DNA of 22,868 bases. Source: REEB481 sp041170785 (GTDB lineage Bacteria > Bacteroidota > Bacteroidia > NS11-12g > UBA955). Position numbers and translations under genes: made by a program. Where the stretch lies: the NCBI GenBank assembly GCA_041170785.1, contig JBEDND010000008.1, positions 1 to 22,868 of the forward strand, given 5' to 3'. Shown here piece by piece: positions 6,201 to 13,373 of the stretch. Each line of letters begins with the position of its first letter. Position 1 is the stretch's first letter. The notes beneath the pieces were generated by a model. The model was not told where the DNA came from. It saw only the letters and a program-made list of their open reading frames with translations, and did not search any database.

Positions 6201-8786
6201 TCAAACAACCACGTTGATGATGCGCCCCTTCACGATGATTAGTTTCTTGAGGGGTTTTCCTTCCATCCACTTTACTACCTCAGGATGTGCAAAAACCGTT
6301 GACTCCATTTCAGCGTCTGTGGCATCCAAAGCGAAAGTGATGCTGGTGCGTGTTTTTCCATTAATACTAACGGGATAGTTAAACGCTTGTTCCACCAGGT
6401 ATTCCGGGTTGAATTTGGGCCAAGAAGCCACATGAACACTGCTTTGATGACCCATCATGTGCCACAATTCTTCCGCGATATGGGGGGCAAAAGGCGCGAG
6501 CAAAACCACCAAAGGTTCCAGGATGGTGCGCTTCTTACACTTCATGGACTGAAGCTCATTCACAGCCACCATAAATGCGGAAACAGAGGTGTTGAAACTC
6601 ATGTTTTCAATATCGCCACTTACCTTTTGAATGGTTTTATGCAGCACCTTAAGTTCTTCTTTGGAAGGATTTTCACCCGACAAGGTGCAGACATCCTCTT
6701 GCACGTACAAACGCCACAACTTGTTTAAAAAACGGCTTACTCCTTCTATGCCGTTGGTATTCCACGGTTTGCTGTCTGTTAACGGACCGAGGAACATTTC
6801 GTACATGCGCAAAGTATCAGCTCCATAGGCATCGCACACATCGTCGGGGTTTACCACGTTACCCCATCGCTTGCTCATTTTCTGACCATCTTCTCCCATG
6901 ATCATACCTTGATTCACGAGGCGTTTAAAAGGTTCGTCCCAACTGATCAAACCGAGGTCAAAGAGGAATTTTGTCCAAAAACGACTGTACAGCAGGTGGC
7001 CTGTGGCATGCTCGCTGCCACCCACATAAAGGTCCACCTGGTTCCAGTATTCCAGTGCTTCGGCACCGGCAAAACGTGTAGCGTTATGGGGGTCGGTGTA
7101 GCGCAGGAAGTACCAACTGCTGCCCGCCCAACCCGGCATGGTGTCGGTTTCACGAGTTCCATCGGGAGTGTGAACCCAACCGGGAACCCCGGCCAGAGGA
7201 CTTTCCCCGGTACCAGACGGCTTGTAACTTTCCACAGCAGGCAATTCCACGGGCAACTCGGCCACCAACCTTGGAATACCGGCGTCGTTAAAAACTACGG
7301 GAATAGGCTCTCCCCAATATCGCTGCCGGCCAAAACCAGCCTCCCTGAGTTTGTAATTTGTTTTGCTTCTTCCGAGGTTCCGAGCCACAATTTCTTCCAG
7401 CATTTTTGCAATGGCATCTTTAACAGACAGGCCGTTTAGGAATGCGCTGTTGATACACACACCCTCCTTGGCAGCATAAGCAGCGCTCAGGGGCTCTTCA
7501 AGTGTTTCGCCAATCGGCTGAATTACAGGGATGATGGGCAATTGGAACGCCTGGGCGAAATCAAAGTCGCGCTCATCATGGGCAGGAACGGCCATAATGG
7601 CGCCAGTTCCATAACCCGCCAACACATAATCGCTAACCCAAACAGGAATGGCTTTTCCGGTAAAAGGATGGACCACTTCGAGTCCGGTAAACACACCGGT
7701 TTTGCTGACAGAGGCCATGCGGTCAATTTCACTTCTGTTTTTTGCCTTTGCAGCATAAGCCACAACGGCTTCGCGCTGAGCACCGGAACAAAGGTCCTCA
7801 AGGCCATCATATTCAGGCGCCAGAACCAAAAAACTCGCACCGAAGATGGTGTCCGGTCTGGTGGTGAATACGGGAATGCTGCGGTTCATGCCCACGCACG
7901 AAAAGTTGATTTCAGCGCCGGTGCTTTTGCCTATCCAGTTCCGCTGAATTTCTTTAATGGATTCACTCCAATGGAGCTCGTTCAAACCATCCAACAGGCG
8001 GTCGACATAAGCAGTGATGCGCAGGAACCACTGTTTCATCTTTCTGCGTTCAACAGGGAATCCGCCACGTTCGCTCACGGGACCTTTTTGCGGGTCGTTT
8101 ACAACTTCTTCGTTGGCCAGCACCGTGCCCATTTCCGGACACCAATTCACTGTTGTTTCATCCAAAAAGGCCAGGCGGAAGCGATTCAGTACAGCTTCTT
8201 TCTGTGTATCACTGAACAGTTTCCATTCGCCAGCGCTGAATGAAATGCCAACTTCTTTCAGCGTATCAAAGGGCGCGGCACCCTGTTCCTCGAACTGTTC
8301 CACCAGTGTAGTAATCGAACGAGCCTTTTGAACAGTAGGATCGTACCAATGATTGAACAACAGTGAAAAAATCCATTGAGTCCAAGTGTAATAATCAGGA
8401 TCGCAGGTGCGCACCTCGCGCGACCAGTCGTAGCAAAAACCCATGCGGTCCAACTGCTCACGGAATCGGCGAATGTTTGCATTGGTGGTAATGGACGGAT
8501 GTTGTCCGGTTTGGATGGCATATTGTTCAGCAGGCAATCCAAAGGCATCATAACCCATTGGATGAAGCACATTGTAGCCGTTTAGTCTTTTGTAACGAGC
8601 TACGATGTCGCTGGCAATATATCCGAGCGGGTGGCCAACGTGCAGGCCGGCACCGGAAGGATACGGGAACATGTCCAGCACATAATATTTGGGTCGGGAA
8701 GGGTCTATATCTACTTGATATAAACCCTGTTCTTTCCAAAGCTGTTGCCAGCGGGATTCTATTTGTCGGAAAGGATATGAAGCCAT
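6201..8786 (-). CDS. leuS: Leucine--tRNA ligase
   Basis: Class Ia synthetase charging tRNA-Leu, 861 residues. The HIGH motif is HVGH (49-52) after MFPYPSGAGL. The CP1 editing domain shows TTRPDTIFGASF and IMAVPAHDERDFDF. A segment with TTLVEQFEEQGAAPFDTL and LFSDTQKEAVLNRFR (about 150-210) resembles the extra region found in Bacteroidota LeuRS. The KMSKS loop reads KMSKR (636-640) followed by WGNVVNPDDV. A C-terminal anticodon-binding and tRNA-binding tail ends in KLIIVKGRIINVVV. The start is fixed by the IESRWQQLW opening and lies at the foot of a perfect hairpin. It is on the strand of the isc genes, 55 nt after iscA, and may be read with them. Confidence 0.97.
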   Translation of the reverse strand: MASYPFRQIESRWQQLWKEQGLYQVDIDPSRPKYYVLDMFPYPSGAGLHVGHPLGYIASDIVARYKRLNGYNVLHPMGYDAFGLPAEQYAIQTGQHPSITTNANIRRFREQLDRMGFCYDWSREVRTCDPDYYTWTQWIFSLLFNHWYDPTVQKARSITTLVEQFEEQGAAPFDTLKEVGISFSAGEWKLFSDTQKEAVLNRFRLAFLDETTVNWCPEMGTVLANEEVVNDPQKGPVSERGGFPVERRKMKQWFLRITAYVDRLLDGLNELHWSESIKEIQRNWIGKSTGAEINFSCVGMNRSIPVFTTRPDTIFGASFLVLAPEYDGLEDLCSGAQREAVVAYAAKAKNRSEIDRMASVSKTGVFTGLEVVHPFTGKAIPVWVSDYVLAGYGTGAIMAVPAHDERDFDFAQAFQLPIIPVIQPIGETLEEPLSAAYAAKEGVCINSAFLNGLSVKDAIAKMLEEIVARNLGRSKTNYKLREAGFGRQRYWGEPIPVVFNDAGIPRLVAELPVELPAVESYKPSGTGESPLAGVPGWVHTPDGTRETDTMPGWAGSSWYFLRYTDPHNATRFAGAEALEYWNQVDLYVGGSEHATGHLLYSRFWTKFLFDLGLISWDEPFKRLVNQGMIMGEDGQKMSKRWGNVVNPDDVCDAYGADTLRMYEMFLGPLTDSKPWNTNGIEGVSRFLNKLWRLYVQEDVCTLSGENPSKEELKVLHKTIQKVSGDIENMSFNTSVSAFMVAVNELQSMKCKKRTILEPLVVLLAPFAPHIAEELWHMMGHQSSVHVASWPKFNPEYLVEQAFNYPVSINGKTRTSITFALDATDAEMESTVFAHPEVVKWMEGKPLKKLIIVKGRIINVVV

Positions 8787-8792
8787 GAAGCC
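8777..8792. repeat. Tandem 8-mer flanking the leuS start codon
   Basis: ATGAAGCC occurs twice back to back on the plus strand (8777-8784 and 8785-8792). On the leuS strand this is GGCTTCAT twice, the first copy ending in the AT of the ATG start and the second covering codons 1-4. Either copy can pair with the upstream TGAAGCC arm of the hairpin. Confidence 0.6.
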
Positions 8793-8820
8793 CGCGAATT
8801 TAGTTCTTCTGCGGGCTTCA
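8786..8820 (-). promoter_or_regulatory. Perfect hairpin abutting the leuS start codon
   Basis: TGAAGCCCGC (8786-8795) and GCGGGCTTCA (8811-8820) form a perfect 10-bp inverted repeat with a 15-nt loop. In the leuS mRNA the 3' arm ends on the A of the AUG, so the region where a ribosome would load is inside the stem, and the purine-rich AGAAGAA sits in the loop. No U-tract follows on either strand, so a standard intrinsic terminator for the isc operon is unlikely. A role in translation initiation or RNA processing between iscA and leuS is inferred. Confidence 0.55.
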
Positions 8821-8841
8821 GTAGTGGGTTATTAAGCGGAA

Positions 8842-9189
8842 TTAAACGGCGAAACTTTCCCCGCAGCCGCAAGTGCGCGAAGCATTCGGGTTGATGAAGC
8901 TAAAACCTTTTCCATTCAGGCCATCACTAAAATCGAGTTCTGTGCCACACAAATACAGAAAACTTTTCATGTCGCAAACCATTTTAAGGCCGTTGTGGAA
9001 GAATTCCATGTCGCCGGGTTTGGATTCGTTGTCGAAGTCAAGGTTGTAACTCAAACCGGAACATCCGCCACCTTTAACGCTTACGCGCAGAAAATATTCA
9101 CCTGGCTGGATGGAGGCATCCCGCATCAAATCCATGACCTTGTCAAAGGCTTTAGGAGAAATGCTCAGGTCCGAATTTCCTGCATTCAT
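8842..9189 (-). CDS. iscA: Iron-sulfur cluster assembly protein, IscA/HesB family
   Basis: A-type Fe-S carrier of 115 residues that takes clusters from the scaffold and passes them to apo-proteins in the cytoplasm. The three conserved cysteines are present: Cys43 in KGGGCSGLSY, and Cys107 and Cys109 in the C-terminal SRTCGCGESF. The middle, GTELDFSDGLNGKGFSFINPNA, is the family signature. It starts 2 nt after the iscU stop, so the two are tightly coupled, and leuS follows after 55 nt. ErpA or SufA would have the same signature; the position after iscU favours IscA. Confidence 0.93.
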   Translation of the reverse strand: MNAGNSDLSISPKAFDKVMDLMRDASIQPGEYFLRVSVKGGGCSGLSYNLDFDNESKPGDMEFFHNGLKMVCDMKSFLYLCGTELDFSDGLNGKGFSFINPNASRTCGCGESFAV

Positions 9190-9191
9190 GA

Positions 9192-9611
9192 TTAATGGTG
9201 TTTGGCCTGGTTGTCAACGATGGGTTCAAGGCCCTGCTTCACGCGGTAGTCGTTGATGGCGGCTTTGATGGCATCTTCTGCCAGCACGCTGCAATGGATT
9301 TTTACAGGTGGTAGTGCCAACTCTTCCACGATGTCCATATTGTCGATAGACAGCGCTTCATCCACGCTTTTGCCTTTCAGCCACTCGGTGGCAAGGGAAG
9401 AAGAGGCAATGGCGGAACCGCATCCAAATGTTTTGAACTTGGCATCTTCAATCACGTGCGTTTCGGGATTCACCTGAATTTGCAGGCGCATCACGTCGCC
9501 GCACTCAGGAGCACCAACCAAGCCGGTGCCCACGGTGTTGCTGTTTTTATCCAGGGTACCGATGTTCCTTGGGTTGGTGTAGTGGTCTATTACTTTCTCA
9601 GAGTATGCCAT
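9192..9611 (-). CDS. iscU: Iron-sulfur cluster assembly scaffold IscU
   Basis: Scaffold on which IscS-derived sulfur and iron are assembled into [2Fe-2S] clusters. The 139 residues contain the ligands Cys37 (GAPECGDVM, with Asp39), Cys64 (TFGCGSAIASSS) and Cys107 after His106. The LPPVK motif (100-104) is the one recognised by the HscA-type chaperone, so the chaperone interface is kept although hscA and hscB are not in the window. The gene follows iscS after 53 nt, where an internal promoter candidate and an operator-like repeat lie, and overlaps almost directly with iscA (2-nt gap). The C-terminal tail ends in NQAKHH. Confidence 0.96.
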   Translation of the reverse strand: MAYSEKVIDHYTNPRNIGTLDKNSNTVGTGLVGAPECGDVMRLQIQVNPETHVIEDAKFKTFGCGSAIASSSLATEWLKGKSVDEALSIDNMDIVEELALPPVKIHCSVLAEDAIKAAINDYRVKQGLEPIVDNQAKHH

Positions 9612-9633
9612 AATGATGTTGGTTATTTGTGTA

Positions 9634-9641
9634 CAAAGATA
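9634..9641 (-). promoter_or_regulatory. Candidate -7 box upstream of iscU
   Basis: On the minus strand this reads TATCTTTG, an exact match to the Bacteroidota -7 consensus TAnnTTTG. An ATTG at 9662-9665 is a weak -33 candidate at a 20-nt spacing. The box ends 22 nt before the iscU ATG. It would give iscU-iscA (and perhaps leuS) a promoter separate from iscS. Confidence 0.4.
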
Positions 9642-9664
9642 TTATTTGGAACAAGTCTAAACAA
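9642..9664. promoter_or_regulatory. Degenerate copy of the isc palindrome upstream of iscU
   Basis: Arms TTATTTGGA (9642-9650) and TCTAAACAA (9656-9664) with a 5-nt spacer match the perfect palindrome before iscS in 6 of 9 and 8 of 9 positions with identical spacing. The element fills the space between the -33 and -7 candidates of the iscU promoter, where a repressor would block RNA polymerase. Confidence 0.35.
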
Positions 9665-10879
9665 TTAATGTTCCTGCCATTGAACACTTTTCAGGTCAAT
9701 TCCCTCTTTAAACATTTCCCAGAGAGGGCTCATTTCCCTAAGGCGGTTTACGGCTGTTTTTACACAATTGATGGTGAAATCAATTTCCTCTTCAGTGGTA
9801 AAACGGCTCAAGCCAAAGCGCAGGCTGCTGTGTGCAAGTTCATCGTCGAGACCCAGGTTTTTGAGCACGTAGCTAGGTTCCAGGCTGGCGCTGGTGCAAG
9901 CACTTCCTGAGCTCACCGCAATGTCTTTCACACCCATGATCAGGCCTTCACCTTCTACGTATTTGAAGCTCATGTTGGTGCAATGGGGCAGGCGGTGTTC
10001 GCGTGAACCGTTTACATAACTCTCTTCAAGTTCCAGCAGCGCGTGTTCCAGTTTATCGCGGAGCTTAGACAGACGATCGGCATCGGCGTGCATTTCTGCT
10101 TTGGCCAGAGCTGCTGCTTTTCCAAATCCTACGATGCCGGGAACATTCAGGGTTCCGCTACGCATGCCGCGCTCATGTCCACCTCCGTCCATTTGGGCGG
10201 TAACCTTCACCCTTGGGTTTTTGCGACGCACGTACAGCGCGCCAATGCCTTTGGGTCCGTACATTTTGTGTGCAGTAAAGCTCATCAGGTGGATGTTGTC
10301 TGCAATCACGTCCACAGGAATTTTCCCCACGGCCTGTGTAGCATCGCTGTGAAACAAAACACCTTTCTCGGCGCAAAGGGCGCCAATTTCTTTAATGGGC
10401 TGAACAACGCCGATTTCATTATTGGCGTACATGATGGTTACCAAAATGGTTTCCTTACGCATGGCTTCGGCTACTTGTGCAACGGTGACCAATCCATCGG
10501 CACCTGTTTCCAGATAGGTAATCTCAGCGCCAGCTTTTTCAAGATGCTTACAGGTGTCGAGAATGGCTTTGTGTTCGGTATTTACGGTGATGATGTGGTT
10601 ACCCTTGTCGCGGTACATTTCGAACACACCCTTAAGTGCCAGGTTGTTGCTTTCGGTAGCACCGCTGGTGAAAATGATTTCCTTGTCACTGGCGTTGATC
10701 AGGTCGCCAATGTCCTTGCGGGCCTGGTCCACAGCGTCTTCAGCTTCCCAACCAAATGCATGGTTGCGGCTGGAAGCATTGCCAAAATGTTGTGTAAAAA
10801 AGGGCATCATGGCTTCCAACACACGGGGATCAACCGGAGTGGTAGCGTTGTTGTCGAGGTAAACGGGTAACTTAACCAT
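9665..10879 (-). CDS. iscS: Cysteine desulfurase IscS
   Basis: PLP-dependent class V aminotransferase-fold enzyme that removes sulfur from cysteine and hands it to IscU. I start at ATG 10879 (VKLPVYLDNNATTPVDPR), giving 404 residues, the classical IscS length; an in-frame ATG 13 codons upstream would run through the operator-like palindrome and lacks family similarity. The PLP lysine is Lys205 in FTAHKMYGPKG, and the persulfide cysteine is Cys328 in SSGSACTSASLEPSYVL on a full-length mobile loop, marking IscS rather than SufS. Other motifs are TSGATESNN (71-79) and SDATQ (178-182). It is the first gene of iscS-iscU-iscA, with a palindrome and -7 box just upstream; no iscR precedes it. Confidence 0.96.
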   Translation of the reverse strand: MVKLPVYLDNNATTPVDPRVLEAMMPFFTQHFGNASSRNHAFGWEAEDAVDQARKDIGDLINASDKEIIFTSGATESNNLALKGVFEMYRDKGNHIITVNTEHKAILDTCKHLEKAGAEITYLETGADGLVTVAQVAEAMRKETILVTIMYANNEIGVVQPIKEIGALCAEKGVLFHSDATQAVGKIPVDVIADNIHLMSFTAHKMYGPKGIGALYVRRKNPRVKVTAQMDGGGHERGMRSGTLNVPGIVGFGKAAALAKAEMHADADRLSKLRDKLEHALLELEESYVNGSREHRLPHCTNMSFKYVEGEGLIMGVKDIAVSSGSACTSASLEPSYVLKNLGLDDELAHSSLRFGLSRFTTEEEIDFTINCVKTAVNRLREMSPLWEMFKEGIDLKSVQWQEH

Positions 10880-10892
10880 AGTTTTTCTGTGA

Positions 10893-10915
10893 CTGTTTAG
10901 ACAGCTTCTAAACAG
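10893..10915. promoter_or_regulatory. Perfect 9-bp palindrome at the predicted isc transcription start
   Basis: CTGTTTAGA (10893-10901) and TCTAAACAG (10907-10915) are perfect inverted arms around CAGCT. The element lies one base or less downstream of the -7 box TACTTTTG (minus strand), so it covers the expected start of transcription, 14 nt before the iscS ATG. That is a classic operator position. It does not resemble the known E. coli IscR type 1 or type 2 sites, nor a Fur box, so the regulator is unknown. A 5'-UTR hairpin is the alternative. Confidence 0.5.
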
Positions 10916-10923
10916 CAAAAGTA
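10916..10923 (-). promoter_or_regulatory. Candidate -7 box of the isc operon
   Basis: Reads TACTTTTG on the minus strand, an exact TAnnTTTG match, directly next to the palindrome and 36 nt from the iscS ATG. No good TTTG -33 box is found at the usual spacing, so it is a moderate candidate. Confidence 0.42.
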
Positions 10924-11344
10924 AAACATTGGCTTTGTGATAAGGTTTGTTTGTTCCAGATAAAAAGTATTTACGTTGGAAATTGAGCAGTGTTGACGCG
11001 CCCGGCTTGTGATCATCAGAACAGATTCAGTATCCACACAACCGGAGGAGGTCTCTAAAAGAAGAAAAACCAATAGACGATCTTCTTGTGCAGCAAATCT
11101 GCGATTATGAAGGTGGACTGTGTTTCACAGATGATTTGGTACAACCCGAACCCGACACATAGATGAGGTAGAAAGAAGCAAACCACGACAAATACAGAAA
11201 GTGATTGCTGTCGCTTTGTCAGGTGTTAAAACAAACCAGCTCCCACCCATATTTCGTCGGAGAATGACTTAAATTTGTCCATTGGAGTAGTTTGTGGTGC
11301 ATTGTTTGCCAAACCCACTCCGAACGAAGCGTTTGCCCAAAACA
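10924..11344. other. Gene-free stretch between iscS and ftsH
   Basis: About 420 nt with no convincing gene. It must hold the ftsH promoter and the upstream part of the isc promoter. One plus-strand frame stays open for about 50 codons, ending at the TAG at 11159-11161 (reads ...DDLLVQQICDYEGG... near its end), but it has no ATG, GTG or TTG start. On the minus strand a short 18-codon frame (MDKFKSFSDEIWVGAGLF, stop) lies near 11225-11281. Either could be a relic or chance. No RNA gene or strong repeat is seen. Confidence 0.4.
11270..11277 (+). promoter_or_regulatory. Candidate -7 box of ftsH
   Basis: TAAATTTG is an exact TAnnTTTG match 67 nt before the ftsH ATG, implying a 5' leader of roughly 60 nt. 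No TTTG is found at the expected -33 distance, so support is limited. Confidence 0.33.
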
Positions 11345-13366
11345 ATGAACGATCAACAACAACCAAAACCCCAGGAGCGCAAACCGCGCTTTAATCCCAA
11401 TTGGATTTATGCCCTGGTGATTCTTGCCTTCATCATCATCAATTTCTTTCCCAAAGAACACGGCAAGCCCAGCTCCTGGAACGATGTAAAACGCATGGTG
11501 CTGAGTGAAGAAGTAGAAAAAATGGTGGTGTGGAACGAGAGCGAGGTAGAAGTATTTCTGACACGTGAAGCACTGGATAAAGAAGAACACAAGAAGCTTA
11601 AAGGCAAAACCGATGCGTATGGCAGCGATGTTCCACAGTATTATTTTGAAACCGAGATTGATTATTTCAACAGAGAACTTGAAGCGCTGAAAGCGGAATT
11701 GAAGGCGAAGAACATAAACCCTGACATGGCGCTGAAGCTGGATTTTAAAACCCGCACCGATTACACTGGGCAAATTCTGAATTGGTTGTTCTTCATACTC
11801 ATTTTCGTGGGCTTTTGGATGTTGGTGATGCGTCGGATGGGTGGTAACTCCGGCGGTTCAGGCCCTAACATTTTCAACATAGGCCGTGCACGCGCTCAGT
11901 TGTACGATAAAGACACAAAGGTGAATGTAACCTTCAAGGACGTAGCCGGACTTCAGGAGGCTAAAATGGAGGTGATGGAAGTAGTGGACTTCCTGAAGAA
12001 CCCCAAGAAGTACACCAATCTGGGCGGCAAAATACCCAAGGGTGTATTGCTCGTAGGCCCTCCCGGTACCGGAAAAACATTGCTGGCCAAAGCCGTTGCC
12101 GGCGAAGCCGGTGTTCCTTTCTTTTCTTTGTCGGGTTCTGATTTCGTAGAAATGTTTGTGGGTGTGGGTGCCAGCCGGGTTCGTGATTTATTCAAACAAG
12201 CGAAAGAGAAGGCACCCTGCATTATTTTCATCGATGAAATTGACGCCATCGGCCGCGCCCGTGGTAAAAACCTGGTGCAAAGCAGCAACGACGAACGCGA
12301 AAGCACCCTGAACCAATTGCTCGCCGAAATGGATGGCTTTGGAACAGACAGTGGTGTGATTTTGATGGCGGCCACCAACAGGCCCGATATTCTGGATTCG
12401 GCACTGTTGCGCCCCGGACGTTTCGACAGACAGATTTCTGTGGACAAGCCAGATCTCATTGGCAGGGAGCAGATTTTCAAAGTACACCTGAAGCCGCTTA
12501 CCAAACTGGCATCTGACGTGGAAGCGAAAAAACTCGCGGCCCAAACCCCCGGTTTTGCCGGCGCAGAAATTGCGAACGTGTGCAACGAGGCCGCGCTGAT
12601 TGCTGCCAGAAAAGGGAAGGAAGCGGTAGAAATGCAAGATTTTCAGGATGCCATAGACCGCGTGATTGGTGGTTTGGAAAAGAAGAACAAGTTGATTTCT
12701 CCGGAGGAAAAAGAAATTGTGGCCTACCACGAAGCAGGACATGCCGTTGCCGGTTGGTTCCTGGAATTTGCAGATCCGCTGGTGAAGGTTTCCATCGTTC
12801 CGCGCGGAGTGGCCGCATTGGGATACGCACAATACCTTCCCAAAGAACAATACCTCTACCGCACCGAGCAGTTGATTGACTCAATGTGTATGACCTTGGG
12901 TGGACGCGCTGCGGAAGAAGTGTTTTTCAATAAAGTAAGCACCGGTGCCCAAAACGACTTGGAGCGTGTAACGAAACTGGCATACAGCATGGTTACCGTG
13001 TACGGAATGAGTACGAAGGTGGGCAACCTGAGCTTCTATGATGCACAGGGTGAATATGGATATCAAAAACCCTACAGCGAGAAAACGGCCGAACTCATTG
13101 ATCAGGAGGTGCGTGAATTGGTAGATCAGGCATATACCCGCACCAAAGGCCTGCTGCTGGAACACAAACAGCACACAGAAGCACTCGCTCAGGAATTGTT
13201 GAAGAAAGAGGTGCTGTTCCAGTCTGATTTGGAACAACTAATCGGCAAGCGCCCATTCAACACCAAAACCACCTACGAGGAGTTCATCAACAGCGGCACA
13301 GAAGAACAAGGCACTTCAGAAACAACACCTGAGATTCAGGAACCTGAAGCGCCGTCAGAATCCTAA
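11345..13366 (+). CDS. ftsH: ATP-dependent zinc metalloprotease FtsH
   Basis: Membrane-anchored AAA+ protease that extracts and degrades membrane and short-lived cytoplasmic proteins. I start at ATG 11345 (MNDQQQPKPQ), giving 673 residues; a GTG 17 codons upstream gives an unlikely extension. Domains: TM1 about 19-35 (WIYALVILAFIIINFF), a periplasmic domain about 36-142, TM2 about 145-163, AAA+ with Walker A GPPGTGKT (238-245), Walker B IIFIDEID and the SRH ATNRPDILDSALLRPGRFDR, then the M41 protease with HEAGH (462-466) and the third zinc ligand Asp538 in TGAQNDLER. The tail is acidic and low-complexity (EEQGTSETTPEIQEPEAPSES). It stands alone on its strand and converges on the next gene with 7 nt between them. 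Confidence 0.97.
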   Translation: MNDQQQPKPQERKPRFNPNWIYALVILAFIIINFFPKEHGKPSSWNDVKRMVLSEEVEKMVVWNESEVEVFLTREALDKEEHKKLKGKTDAYGSDVPQYYFETEIDYFNRELEALKAELKAKNINPDMALKLDFKTRTDYTGQILNWLFFILIFVGFWMLVMRRMGGNSGGSGPNIFNIGRARAQLYDKDTKVNVTFKDVAGLQEAKMEVMEVVDFLKNPKKYTNLGGKIPKGVLLVGPPGTGKTLLAKAVAGEAGVPFFSLSGSDFVEMFVGVGASRVRDLFKQAKEKAPCIIFIDEIDAIGRARGKNLVQSSNDERESTLNQLLAEMDGFGTDSGVILMAATNRPDILDSALLRPGRFDRQISVDKPDLIGREQIFKVHLKPLTKLASDVEAKKLAAQTPGFAGAEIANVCNEAALIAARKGKEAVEMQDFQDAIDRVIGGLEKKNKLISPEEKEIVAYHEAGHAVAGWFLEFADPLVKVSIVPRGVAALGYAQYLPKEQYLYRTEQLIDSMCMTLGGRAAEEVFFNKVSTGAQNDLERVTKLAYSMVTVYGMSTKVGNLSFYDAQGEYGYQKPYSEKTAELIDQEVRELVDQAYTRTKGLLLEHKQHTEALAQELLKKEVLFQSDLEQLIGKRPFNTKTTYEEFINSGTEEQGTSETTPEIQEPEAPSES

Positions 13367-13373
13367 GCGCAGC

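Noticed and set aside
6867..6881. KMSKR instead of KMSKS in LeuS as a possible defect
   Set aside because: The last Ser of this motif varies in class I synthetases, and the flanking WGNVVNPDD is well conserved, so I see no reason to suspect loss of function.
10043..10870. 275-codon plus-strand open frame opposite iscS
   Set aside because: iscS has every catalytic motif and full length on the other strand; the antisense frame shows no motif and is a shadow of its codon bias.
10880..10918. Upstream ATG giving a 417-residue IscS
   Set aside because: The extra 13 residues have no family similarity and would be encoded in the palindrome and predicted transcription start; ATG 10879 gives the standard 404 residues.
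12188..12850. 220- and 128-codon minus-strand frames opposite ftsH
   Set aside because: They are antisense to the AAA+ and protease domains of ftsH and have no protein-family features.
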